Part shown: positions 45,563 to 53,770 of the stretch, piece by piece
How the letters are laid out: every line of letters begins with the position of its first letter
How positions within the stretch are numbered: position 1 is the first letter of the stretch
Assembly: GCA_964458935.1 (NCBI GenBank)
Contig: CAYWKS010000001.1
Coordinates: 1 to 64,000 of the forward strand
DNA: 64,000 nucleotides
Direction of reading: 5' to 3'
DNA from: CAYWKS01 sp964458935
GTDB lineage: Bacteria; Planctomycetota; Phycisphaerae; Phycisphaerales; Zrk34
The notes under the pieces: model-generated
Database searches by the model: none
Seen by the model: the letters and a program-made list of their open reading frames with translations, nothing else
What the model was told of the DNA's origin: nothing
Made by a program: the position numbers and the translations under genes

Positions 45563-46648
45563 TTACGGGAACTCGGATCGTCCGTCGGCGTGCGCCGGCG
45601 GCAGGGTCCGCTCTCGGCGCGGCTGGCCGGGATCCGGCTCGCTGGCGTGCCGCACCCGCGCGTACTGCCGCGGGCAAACCACATCGATCTGCCGATGCCG
45701 CTGAAGTCGAAGCCGCATCCCTTGCCCCGACCGCGCCAGTCGCACCGACCCGCCGAGCGTGAGCACCACGTTCAACTCATGGGCTTCGCCCGCCCCGTCC
45801 GTCGCCGAAGCCAGCACCAGCGGCGTCGCCGACCTGTTCGTCACCGTCACGCCCGTCTCATCACCGCTGATGCTCAGGTCCTCGCGCTCCGCCGCCGCAT
45901 CCGCCGCCAACTCCATCGGTTCGCTGCTCGGCTGGTCGATGTTGAACACCGCCACGTACCGCTCGGAGTACTCGGCGAGGTACCCCGGAAGCTCGATCGT
46001 CCGCTTGTCCGGGTCGATCGGCGAGAGCAGTTCGAGGATGACCGGCGTGCCGATGTGCCGCTCGAGCATCGGCTCGTACGCGTTGCCGACCGACGAGATG
46101 ATCGTCTGGCCGATCTGGTTGACCTCCGCGGTGGACTGGCTGACGACCGTGCCGGGCCGGGCCTTGGCGAATTGCCCGACGACGGCGCTGACCGCCTTCG
46201 CCCCGGCGTCGCGGATCGTGTTGAACATATTGCGGCACCACCGCAACGCCCGACGCCAGACCGACGGCCGGAACCGACGGCGGACCTGCGCCTCCCGCCG
46301 GTGCCGCTCCGGCCCGGTCAGACCGCCGACGTACCGGCTGATCGCCAGCACGTTCGCCATCTCGTCTTCGTACAGGAGGTAGCTGTGCTTGGTCAGACCC
46401 GACTGCGTCTGATAAGCCGCGTCGTACACGACCTCCACGCCCTTGGCATAGACCCGCAGGTCGCCCCAGATGCACCGGCCGGCCACCGTCTGCAGCGTCA
46501 CGTGGTCGTCGTCGAGCAGCGCCAGGCACCGATCCCGGCGACGTTGGGCCAAGATCGCCCCGACGATCGCCGCCAGGAAGATCAGCCCGATGCCCATCCA
46601 GAAGATGTCGGTGAACGTGTCGGTCTGGCCAAGGATCACGCCGCTCAT
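45563..46648 (-). CDS. Membrane-anchored protein of unknown function
   Basis: A 361-residue protein with one N-terminal membrane helix (about 17-37, FWMGIGLIFLAAIVGAILA), then a soluble part with the well-formed blocks GRCIWGDLRVYAKGVEVVYD, YEDEMANVLAISRYV and QTIISSVGNAYEPMLERHIG, and a beta-rich C-terminal domain. I do not recognise a named family, although the layout fits a conserved planctomycete protein. ATG 46648 has no Shine-Dalgarno sequence but a -10-like TACCAT 6 nt upstream. It follows tonB in the same direction. Confidence 0.75.
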   Translation of the reverse strand: MSGVILGQTDTFTDIFWMGIGLIFLAAIVGAILAQRRRDRCLALLDDDHVTLQTVAGRCIWGDLRVYAKGVEVVYDAAYQTQSGLTKHSYLLYEDEMANVLAISRYVGGLTGPERHRREAQVRRRFRPSVWRRALRWCRNMFNTIRDAGAKAVSAVVGQFAKARPGTVVSQSTAEVNQIGQTIISSVGNAYEPMLERHIGTPVILELLSPIDPDKRTIELPGYLAEYSERYVAVFNIDQPSSEPMELAADAAAEREDLSISGDETGVTVTNRSATPLVLASATDGAGEAHELNVVLTLGGSVRLARSGQGMRLRLQRHRQIDVVCPRQYARVRHASEPDPGQPRRERTLPPAHADGRSEFP

Positions 46649-46686
46649 GCCCACATGGTACTCGCCGCCGGGCCACGGCGAGCCGG

Positions 46687-47622
46687 TCAGTCGCGGAGCA
46701 CGAAGCGGATCGGGACGCGCACCAGCCCGGCGACGGGCCGTCCGCCCCGCAACGCCGGCTGGAACCGGGCCGCCCGGATCGCCCGTCGCGCCGAGTCCAC
46801 CAGCCGCCAATGCCCCGGGTCCTCGATCAGCGTCATGGACGTCGCCCGGCCATCGGCGTTGACCCGCACGTCGAACACGACCAGACCCTGCTCACCACGG
46901 CGGCGGCTGGCCGACGGGTACTCCGGCCGTGGCAGCCGCGCCACCGTCGGCTCGCGGTCCACGCCCGGCGTGCCCGCCGTCGTCTGCTCGGCGAACGGCT
47001 CGGGGCGACGCCGCTCCCGTGGCGGGTCGGCGTGCACATGCTGCGGAGGCTGCGGCGTGGGCCGCACATCCGGCTCGGGCCGTGTATCGGGTTGGGGCTC
47101 GGGCTCGACCGGCGGCGCGGCGGCGGGCTCGCGCACCGGCCGCGGCTTGGGCTCGGGCAGCGGGTCCGCACGCGACCGCGACGTGTCGATCGGCGTCGGC
47201 CGCCGCGCGGGCGGCGCCTCCATCACCACCGCCGGACGGGCGGTGCGGTGCGGCTCGGGCATCGGCGGCCGCGGCGGCGGCGGGGCCGTGATCTGCACCG
47301 GCGCAACCTGCTCCAGCGGCTTGCCGCCCTGCAGTTCGGCCAGTTGCTCGGGCGTGAGCATGCGGATCGTCGCCACACGCGCGGCGCTGCCCGCGGCGAA
47401 GTCGATCACCGGTGGCGTCGCGTCCACCGGCGCCGGCCCGCCGGCGATGAACACGCCCACGATCGCCGCGACGTGGACCGCGACCGAAACAACCATCGCC
47501 GCGGCGGGCGTCCGTCGGCGGCGGGCACGCAGCCCGCGCTGTGCACTGACGATGCGCGGCGCGGCGCCGATCGACGCATCCGCCGCGCGATCCAGTGCGA
47601 GCTCGGCCTCCCGCGTGCTCAT
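46687..47622 (-). CDS. TonB-type energy transducer
   Basis: A 311-residue TonB: a cytoplasmic N terminus, one membrane helix (about 42-60, AAMVVSVAVHVAAIVGVF), a long Pro/Arg/Glu-rich periplasmic spacer (about 100-215) and a C-terminal TonB domain (about 225-311, EQGLVVFDVRVNADGRATSM ... RAARFQPALRGG). It couples the proton-motive force (with ExbB/ExbD, not in this window) to outer-membrane receptors. It starts 19 bp after the end of the adjacent receptor gene. ATG 47622 with GGGGCAGGG upstream is chosen over the in-frame 47640. Confidence 0.9.
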   Translation of the reverse strand: MSTREAELALDRAADASIGAAPRIVSAQRGLRARRRRTPAAAMVVSVAVHVAAIVGVFIAGGPAPVDATPPVIDFAAGSAARVATIRMLTPEQLAELQGGKPLEQVAPVQITAPPPPRPPMPEPHRTARPAVVMEAPPARRPTPIDTSRSRADPLPEPKPRPVREPAAAPPVEPEPQPDTRPEPDVRPTPQPPQHVHADPPRERRRPEPFAEQTTAGTPGVDREPTVARLPRPEYPSASRRRGEQGLVVFDVRVNADGRATSMTLIEDPGHWRLVDSARRAIRAARFQPALRGGRPVAGLVRVPIRFVLRD

Positions 47623-47640
47623 CCGCCCTGCCCCTTCCAC

Positions 47641-49904
47641 TCAGAACCGGACCTCCAGCGAAGTCACCAGGTTGATGCCCGGCATGTTCTGGCCCGATCC
47701 ATGAACGCGATTGTCCTCATCGGTGATGTTCTCCAGCCCGACGGTGAGCGTGGCCCAATCGGTCGGGTCGTAGCCGGCCCGCACGTGGGCCACGGCGTAC
47801 GACGGCGTGCCGTCGGGCGGGATCCGCTCGGTGTCGGACTTGTCCCGCTGGCTCAGCCGGTCGGCGTCGCCGGCCACAACGACCTGCCCCTCGATCCACA
47901 GCGGAAGGTTGTTCGACTCGTACCGCAGGCCGACCTGCCCCATCGGCGGCATGATCCGCGACGGATAGTCGTCGAAGAACGTGCCGTCCGGGCGGATGCT
48001 GGTCACCTCGCCGTCGAGGTAGGCGAAGTTCCCGAACAGCGTCAGCTCCGGGCAGACCCGCCACGCCAGGCCGAACTCCACGCCCTGCATGTAGCCATCA
48101 TCGGCATTGATCTTGTTGAACTGTGCTCCGGGGCCGGTCGGAACACGCAGAATCTGGTCCTCGATGAAGTAATGGAAGAAGGCGGCCTCGGCGGTGAGGG
48201 CCTCGACGCGGGTCTTGCCGCCGACCTCGACCATGAGGTAGTGCTCGGGATCGAGGTCGGGGGCGGGGACCTCGACCCCGCCGCCGAAGTCGGTGTCGCG
48301 GGTCAGGTCCGACAGGTTGGGGGCGCGGAAGCCCTGGCTGGCCCCGGCGAACAGGTTGAACCGCCGCTCGCGGTCGACGAACCACGCCACGCGCCCGTTG
48401 CCCGAGAAGTCGAACCACGACTCGTCGATCGAGGCGAGGTTGTCGTTCACGTCCACGCGGTTGGCGTTGACCGAGGCGAACGTGAAGCGCCCGCCGAGGA
48501 TCACGTCCACCTGCTCGCCGAGGTGGATCGTGTTCTGCACAAACGCGCCGAACAGGTCATACATCGCATCGTCGGCGACCGGGCCCTGGATCGGGTTGCC
48601 CGAGCTGAACGACTGCACGAAGTCGCGGTAGTAATCGACGCCGTAGACCAGGTCGCCGATGGGCGTGGCGCTGTCGGCGTGGATGAACAGGCCGAACGTG
48701 TCCACGTCGAAGCCCTGCTCATCGCGTCGGCCGTCGGCGCGGATCCGGTCGCGGACCTCCGACTGCCGCTGCCACGAGACGCTGGCGTGCAGGCCCTGCA
48801 CCCCTCCCTCCATTTCCTCGGCGTGGAGCTGGACATAGGCGAGCTGCCGCTGCTGGTCGAGGTCGCGTCGCTGCTCCATGAGCGGGGTCGTGTCGTTGTA
48901 GGGCTTGGCCCACCGGGTGCGATGGGTCCGCGGGACGTTGTTCTGGCGGGTGTGCTGGTAGGCGGCAACGAGGCGGACGTTGTCCTGCAGGAAGTGTTCG
49001 ACCTTGGCGTCGGTGTTCCATTCGTCGTAGGCGGTGTTGGGCTGCAGCCCCGTGCCGTCGCCGGCGCGGAGGTCGCCGAAGTTGCGGTACGTCCCGCCGC
49101 CCACGAAGCCCAGCGCATCGGTCGCCGCGAGGCTGAGCTCGCTCCGCACCGCGTGCGAGTGCTCGGCGGTGGCGTAGCGGTAGCGTGTACGGCCGGCGAT
49201 CCCGTCGACCTCGTTGTACGCATAAGGGTTGCGCGTGCGGGCGTTGACCGTCCCGCCGATCGCGTCCGAGCCGTACAGCACCGAGCTCGGGCCCTTGACG
49301 ACCTCGATGCGATCGACGATCGCGCTGTCCACGGTGTTCCAGTACTGGTTGGGCCCGGGGCGAAAGACGGAGTTGTTCAGGCGAATGCCGTCGACGAGGA
49401 AGAGATTGCGGAAGCTGGTGAACCCGCGGATGTAGGGCGAGCCGTGGCCCGTGGCGGTCTCCTGGACCATGACACCGGGTACGTCACGCAGCGCCTGGGG
49501 CAGCGTGCGGTACTGGCGACGGCGAATCTGCTCGCCGCCGACCACGCTGGTCATGTACGGCGCCTCGAACTGGGTGATCGGCGCCAGCGTCGCGGTGACG
49601 ATGACCTCGTCCATCTCGACCAGGGGCAGGTTCGGGTCGTCCGGTTCGAGCGGGAGGTCGGGGTCGTCGGCCGCGGCCGGTGCGACCGNNNNNNNNNNNN
49701 NNNNNNNNNNNNNNNNNNNNNNNNNNNNNNNNNNNNNNNNNNNNNNNNNNNNNNNNNNNNNNNNNNNNNNNNNNNNNNNNNNNNNNNNGGGTCGTCCGGT
49801 TCGAGCGGGAGGTCGGGGTCGTCGGCCGCGGCCGGTGCGACCGCCGCCGCGAGCATCATCACACTCATCAGGCACAAGCGTCGAGTCATGATGGGTCGAG
49901 TCAT
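47641..49904 (-). CDS. TonB-dependent outer-membrane receptor (interrupted by an assembly gap)
   Basis: A TonB-dependent receptor of about 702 residues after the gap is resolved. The N terminus (49904-49789) gives a signal peptide (MTRRLCLMSVMMLAAAVAPA). After the gap the TonB box DEVIVTATLA, the plug domain (LPQALRDVPGVMVQE, LFLVDGIRLNNSVF, IEVVKGPSSVLYGSDAIGG) and a 22-strand-type barrel ending in a C-terminal Phe (TSLEVRF) follow. The substrate is unclear: iron chelates, haem or cobalamin. As sequenced, the 100 Ns plus a 55-bp duplicate shift the frame; removing 155 bases restores one continuous frame. It is followed by tonB. Confidence 0.9.
49634..49688. repeat. 55-bp duplicate, left of the assembly gap
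   Basis: Identical to 49789-49843. It encodes the same receptor segment (ADDPDLPLEPDD) on the minus strand. It looks like a contig end shared with the other side of the N run. Confidence 0.9.
49689..49788. other. 100-N scaffold gap
   Basis: Exactly 100 Ns, the conventional placeholder for a gap of unknown size. It falls inside the receptor gene and is flanked by identical 55-bp ends. Confidence 0.99.
49789..49843. repeat. 55-bp duplicate, right of the assembly gap
   Basis: Second copy of the 55-bp contig end. On the minus strand it encodes the end of the signal peptide region and ADDPDLPLEPDD. Confidence 0.9.
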
Positions 49905-50021
49905 GTTGGGCGATCTCCGTTCGATCGGGTGTGGTGGGCTTTCGGCAGGCAGGCTAGCGTCGCCGCGGGGGCTGCTGCAGGACTTGCACCCCGCCGCCGC
50001 ACAGACGCCGGGGCGAGCGAT

Positions 50022-50027
50022 TACAAT
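50022..50027 (+). promoter_or_regulatory. -10 element (TACAAT) of hisF
   Basis: TACAAT ends 8 nt before the hisF ATG; there is no Shine-Dalgarno sequence, so a leaderless message is likely. It is the only AT-rich hexamer in the 131-bp gap between the divergent receptor gene and hisF. Confidence 0.5.
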
Positions 50028-50035
50028 GCGGGTCT

Positions 50036-50881
50036 ATGCTGACGCGACGGATTATCCCCTGCCTCGATGTGCGAGCCGGGCGCGTGGTCAAGGGCGTGAA
50101 CTTCGTGAACATCCGCGACGCGGGCGACCCGGTCGAGGTCGCCCGCCGCTACGATGAACAGGGCGCCGACGAGCTGGTGTTCCTCGACATCACCGCCAGC
50201 CACGAACAGCGCGACATCATCTTCGACGTGGTGCGGCAGGTGGCCGAGCAGTGCTTCATGCCCTTCACGGTCGGCGGGGGGATCCGCACGATCGACGACG
50301 TGACGCGGCTGGTGCAGGCCGGCGCGGAGAAGGTGAGCATCAACACCGCCGCCGTGGTCTCGCCGGAGATCGTCGAGCAGACGGCGCGGCGGTTCGGGCG
50401 GTGCGCCACGGTGGTGAACATCGACCCCAAGCGTGTGCCGGCGGAGGACTTCGCCCGCCGCACCGGCCACGCCCCGCGGATGCCGACCGACGACGGGCTG
50501 GTCTTCGAGGTGCACACGCACGGCGGGCGGACGCCCACCGGGCTCGAAGCCGTGCCCTGGGCCCGGCGGGTCACCGAGCTGGGCGCCGGGGAGATCGTGC
50601 TGACCAGCATGGACGCCGACGGGACGAAGGACGGCTACGACGTGGCGTTGACCCGGGCGGTGGTCGAGGCAGTGAGCGTCCCGGTCGTCGCGTCGGGCGG
50701 GTGCGGGTCGCCGCGGCACATGATCGATGTGCTGCGCCCGGCGGCCGACGGCGGCGCGGGCGCGTCGGCGGCGCTGGCCGCGAGCATCTTCCACTACAAC
50801 GCGTACACCATCGCCCAGACCAAGCAGCAACTCAGCGAGGCGGGCATCCCCGTGCGACTGACGGAGCCGATCCTGACATGA
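50036..50881 (+). CDS. hisF: Imidazole glycerol phosphate synthase, cyclase subunit HisF
   Basis: A 281-residue TIM-barrel enzyme that, with HisH ammonia, makes imidazole glycerol phosphate and AICAR in histidine synthesis. Catalytic D11 (PCLDVRAGRVVKG) and D130 (VVNID) are present, with phosphate-binding GGGIRT and SGGCGS loops. An insertion of roughly 20 residues after D130 makes it longer than the usual 250-258 residues. Its stop overlaps the start of the PilT-like gene (ATGA); no other his gene is near. Confidence 0.97.
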   Translation: MLTRRIIPCLDVRAGRVVKGVNFVNIRDAGDPVEVARRYDEQGADELVFLDITASHEQRDIIFDVVRQVAEQCFMPFTVGGGIRTIDDVTRLVQAGAEKVSINTAAVVSPEIVEQTARRFGRCATVVNIDPKRVPAEDFARRTGHAPRMPTDDGLVFEVHTHGGRTPTGLEAVPWARRVTELGAGEIVLTSMDADGTKDGYDVALTRAVVEAVSVPVVASGGCGSPRHMIDVLRPAADGGAGASAALAASIFHYNAYTIAQTKQQLSEAGIPVRLTEPILT

Positions 50882-52035
50882 CACCCGACACCACCCACGA
50901 GCGGCAACCCATCGACGTCGACCTCGAGGCCGACGTCGAGCCCACCGATCGCCTGGAAGGCCTGCGGATGCGGGACTTCTTCAAGCAGGCGATCCGTTAC
51001 GAAGCGTCGGACCTGATCATCAAGGCGGGGATCAAGGTGCGGCTGCGGCTGAAGGGCGACCTGCGGGCGCTCGACGCCGAACCGTTCACCGCCCAGGAGA
51101 TGGAGCAGAGCATCGAACGGATGTTGACGCCGACGCAACTGGATCACTTCAAGGCCCACGGCTCGGCCGACATCGCCTACGCCTTCGACGAGGACAACCG
51201 CTTCCGGGTGAACGTCTTCCGGGCGCGGGGCAAGACGGCGATCGCCGCCCGACGCGTCAGCAGCGACATCCTCTCCTACAAGCAACTGCACCTGCCGCCG
51301 ATCCTGGAGAAGATCGCCGAGGCGCATCAGGGCCTGATCCTCCTCTGCGGCGTCACCGGCAGCGGCAAGAGCACGACCATCGCGTCGATGATCCAGCAGA
51401 TCAACGTCTCGCGGCCTTGCCACATCGTCACGATCGAGGACCCGATCGAGTACATCTTCAAGGACGACAAGGCGGTGGTGAACCAGCGTGAGATCGGCGT
51501 GGACGTGCCGAACTTCCGCGAGGGGCTGCGGTCGCTGGTCCGCGAGAACCCCGACGTGGTGCTGATCGGCGAGCTGCGTGACCGCGAGACGTTCGAGGCC
51601 GCGGTGCAGGCCGCCGAGACCGGGCACCTGGTGTTCGGCACGGTCCACGCCTCCAGCGCCGCCCAGGCATTCGCCCGCATCTACAACCTGTTCGCCCCGG
51701 AGGAGCGTGACCTGATCCGGGAGATGTTCTCGCAGAACATGAAGGCGGTGATCTACCAGCGGCTGCTGCCGTCGCTGCTGGAGGGGGTGTCGCGGATGCC
51801 GGCGGTCGAGGTGCTGGTCAACACGCCGGTCGTCGCCAAGTACCTGCTCGACAGCCGCGAGGCCGAGTTGGGCGACATCATCCAAGACAACAAGGAGTTG
51901 GGGATGATGGACCTGAACAGTTGTCTTGTGGACCTGGTGAAGAAAGAGTACATTCATCCGCGCGACGCGAAGGCGGCCGCCCGCAACGTGGAAGAGCTGG
52001 AGCGTCGGCTGAAAGGATTCCGTGGAGGCGGCTGA
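50878..52035 (+). CDS. PilT-like secretion/pilus ATPase
   Basis: A 385-residue ATPase of the PilT group with all motifs intact: Walker A GVTGSGKST (158-166), Asp box IVTIEDPIE (183-191), Walker B VVLIGELRD with catalytic E232 (227-235) and His box around TGHLVFGTVHASSA. The acidic N-terminal 30 residues are extra. PilT normally powers type IV pilus retraction, but no pilin, pilC or pilM-Q genes are in the window. ATG 50878 overlaps the hisF stop. It is followed by a degenerate GspE-like gene. Confidence 0.93.
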   Translation: MTPDTTHERQPIDVDLEADVEPTDRLEGLRMRDFFKQAIRYEASDLIIKAGIKVRLRLKGDLRALDAEPFTAQEMEQSIERMLTPTQLDHFKAHGSADIAYAFDEDNRFRVNVFRARGKTAIAARRVSSDILSYKQLHLPPILEKIAEAHQGLILLCGVTGSGKSTTIASMIQQINVSRPCHIVTIEDPIEYIFKDDKAVVNQREIGVDVPNFREGLRSLVRENPDVVLIGELRDRETFEAAVQAAETGHLVFGTVHASSAAQAFARIYNLFAPEERDLIREMFSQNMKAVIYQRLLPSLLEGVSRMPAVEVLVNTPVVAKYLLDSREAELGDIIQDNKELGMMDLNSCLVDLVKKEYIHPRDAKAAARNVEELERRLKGFRGGG

Positions 52036-52094
52036 GGCGCGACGGTCCACCTGCCCCATTCACCCGCGACCCCACTCCGGCGAGGCGCTGGTCC

Positions 52095-53765
52095 ATGCCT
52101 GCGATACTTGCGGCCCATAGCGTGTTCCTGGTCAGCGTGATCAAGCCGCTGATCCTGTTCGCCGCCGTGCTCGCCTGGGCACGGTGGGCGACGATCGCCG
52201 ACAAGGACGCCGGCTACTTCTACCTCCAGCGCCGCCTGCTCAACGGCATGGCCATGGGCGCGGCGGTGCTCGGGCTGGTCCTCTGGCTGGCCATCCCCTG
52301 GTTCGGGCTGGGGCTGCTGCTGTTCGCCCTGTTCACCGGCGGCGCCGCGGTGACCTACGTCATGGTCCGCAACCGCCACGTCCCCGACGACGAGCAGTGG
52401 CAGCTCAACACCCAGGGTCTGCAGCGCATGATGAACCGCCGCGAGCAGGCCAGCGCCGAACGATCGGTGACGCTGCGGTTCGCCGGCTCGGCGCCCGGCG
52501 AGATGCAGCCGGTCCCCCTCGAAAACGACAAGCACTACCACCCTTACCTCGTCCTTGACCAGTTGATCAACCAGGCGCTGCGGCTCAAGGCCCAGCGGGT
52601 CGACGTGGCGCTGGGCAGCAACGACCTGGCCGTCCGCATCAGCGTCGACGGCGTGGCGTACCGCTATGAGGACATCGACCCCAGCCACGCCCTGCCCGCC
52701 ATCGACTACCTCAAGGCGCAGTGCGGCATGGACGTCGGCGATCGCCGCCGCAAGCAGGTCGGGGAAACGACCATCGAGGTCGGCGAGCGGGGCGAGCACA
52801 CGCTCCACGTCGAGACCGCCGGGTCGACCCGCGGGCTGACCCTGGCGATCGTCATCGACAAGCGCAGCCAGTTGGACATCGACTTCGAGCAGTTGGGCCT
52901 GCTGCAATCGCAGCACGACCAGCTCAAGCCGCTGCTCGTGGAGAATGAGGGGCTGGTGCTCGTGGCGACCCCGCCCCACAGCGGCCGCACCGCCACGCTC
53001 TACGCCCTGATCCAGCAGCACGACCCCTACCTCACCGACATCCACACCCTGGAGCAGCCGATCGAGGCGGACCTCGAGGGGGTCAGCCAGCACGAGCCCG
53101 GCGAGGGCGGCTGGGCGAAGGCGCTCAACTCCCTGCTGCTCAAGGACCCGGCGGTGGTGATGCTCGGCCAGTTGCCCGACGCGGCGACCGCGCAGCTCGC
53201 CGCCAAGGCCGCCACCGACCAGAAACGGCTTTACGTCGGCGTCCGCGGGGACGATACCTTCTCGGCCCTGAAGGCGTGGGTGAAGACGGTCGACGATCGC
53301 GAGCTCGTCGCTTCCGGGCTCCGCGCCGTCATCAGCCAGCGGCCGATCCGCAAGCTCTGCTCGGTCTGTCGCCAGGCCTACCAGCCGGACCCGGCGGCGC
53401 TGAAGAAGATGAACCTGCCGGCCGATCGCATCAGCCAGCTCTACAAGTCCAGCGGCCGCGTCCCCGCACCCAAGGGCCAGACCCAGCCCTGCCCGATGTG
53501 CAACGGCCTGGGTTTCGATGGCCGCACGGCCGCCTTCGAGGTCATGATCATCGACGACGAGGCGAGAGGCTTCATCCGCGAGGGCGACATGAACGGCCTG
53601 CGGTCGCACCTGCGGCGGCAGATGATGCTGTGGCTCCAGGAAGCGGCGCTGGCCAAGGTCGTCGCCGGCGAAACAAGTATCTCCGAAGTCATGCGGGCGC
53701 TGGGCCAGGGCGAGCAGCCCGGCAAGAACGACCAGGCCGCCCCCACGCCCGCGAGGAAGACCTAG
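52095..53765 (+). CDS. Membrane-anchored GspE/PilB-like protein with degenerate ATPase motifs
   Basis: A 556-residue protein. Residues 10-92 hold two to three membrane helices, unusual for a secretion ATPase. Residues 145-500 align with the GspE/PilB core but every catalytic motif is changed: Walker A is TPPHSGRT with R298 in place of Lys, the Asp box is IHTLEQPIE with Q321 in place of Asp, Walker B is VVMLGQLPD with Q359 in place of the catalytic Glu, and the His box is lost. The zinc-binding cysteines C422, C425, C466 and C469 remain, as in GspE. It is probably a non-catalytic partner or scaffold. ATG 52095 has GAGG upstream. It lies 59 bp after the PilT-like gene and 5 bp before the CvpA-like gene. 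Confidence 0.88.
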   Translation: MPAILAAHSVFLVSVIKPLILFAAVLAWARWATIADKDAGYFYLQRRLLNGMAMGAAVLGLVLWLAIPWFGLGLLLFALFTGGAAVTYVMVRNRHVPDDEQWQLNTQGLQRMMNRREQASAERSVTLRFAGSAPGEMQPVPLENDKHYHPYLVLDQLINQALRLKAQRVDVALGSNDLAVRISVDGVAYRYEDIDPSHALPAIDYLKAQCGMDVGDRRRKQVGETTIEVGERGEHTLHVETAGSTRGLTLAIVIDKRSQLDIDFEQLGLLQSQHDQLKPLLVENEGLVLVATPPHSGRTATLYALIQQHDPYLTDIHTLEQPIEADLEGVSQHEPGEGGWAKALNSLLLKDPAVVMLGQLPDAATAQLAAKAATDQKRLYVGVRGDDTFSALKAWVKTVDDRELVASGLRAVISQRPIRKLCSVCRQAYQPDPAALKKMNLPADRISQLYKSSGRVPAPKGQTQPCPMCNGLGFDGRTAAFEVMIIDDEARGFIREGDMNGLRSHLRRQMMLWLQEAALAKVVAGETSISEVMRALGQGEQPGKNDQAAPTPARKT

Positions 53766-53770
53766 CCGCC

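Noticed and set aside
45250..45762. Plus-strand open frame upstream of the 45563 gene
   Set aside because: Pro/Arg/Ala-rich, no domain, no ribosome binding site, and its second half is antisense to a better-supported gene.
49905..50035. Cobalamin riboswitch or Fur box before the TonB-dependent receptor
   Set aside because: The 131-bp gap is too short for a cobalamin riboswitch with an expression platform and has no conserved B12-box or Fur-like AT-rich repeat that I can see.
46810..50157. A 1115-codon plus-strand open frame over tonB and the receptor
   Set aside because: Antisense to two clearly identified genes and it reads through the N gap.
50878..53765. A complete type IV pilus or type II secretion locus
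   Set aside because: Only the PilT-like and degenerate GspE-like genes are present; no pilin, prepilin peptidase, inner-membrane platform or secretin genes accompany them.
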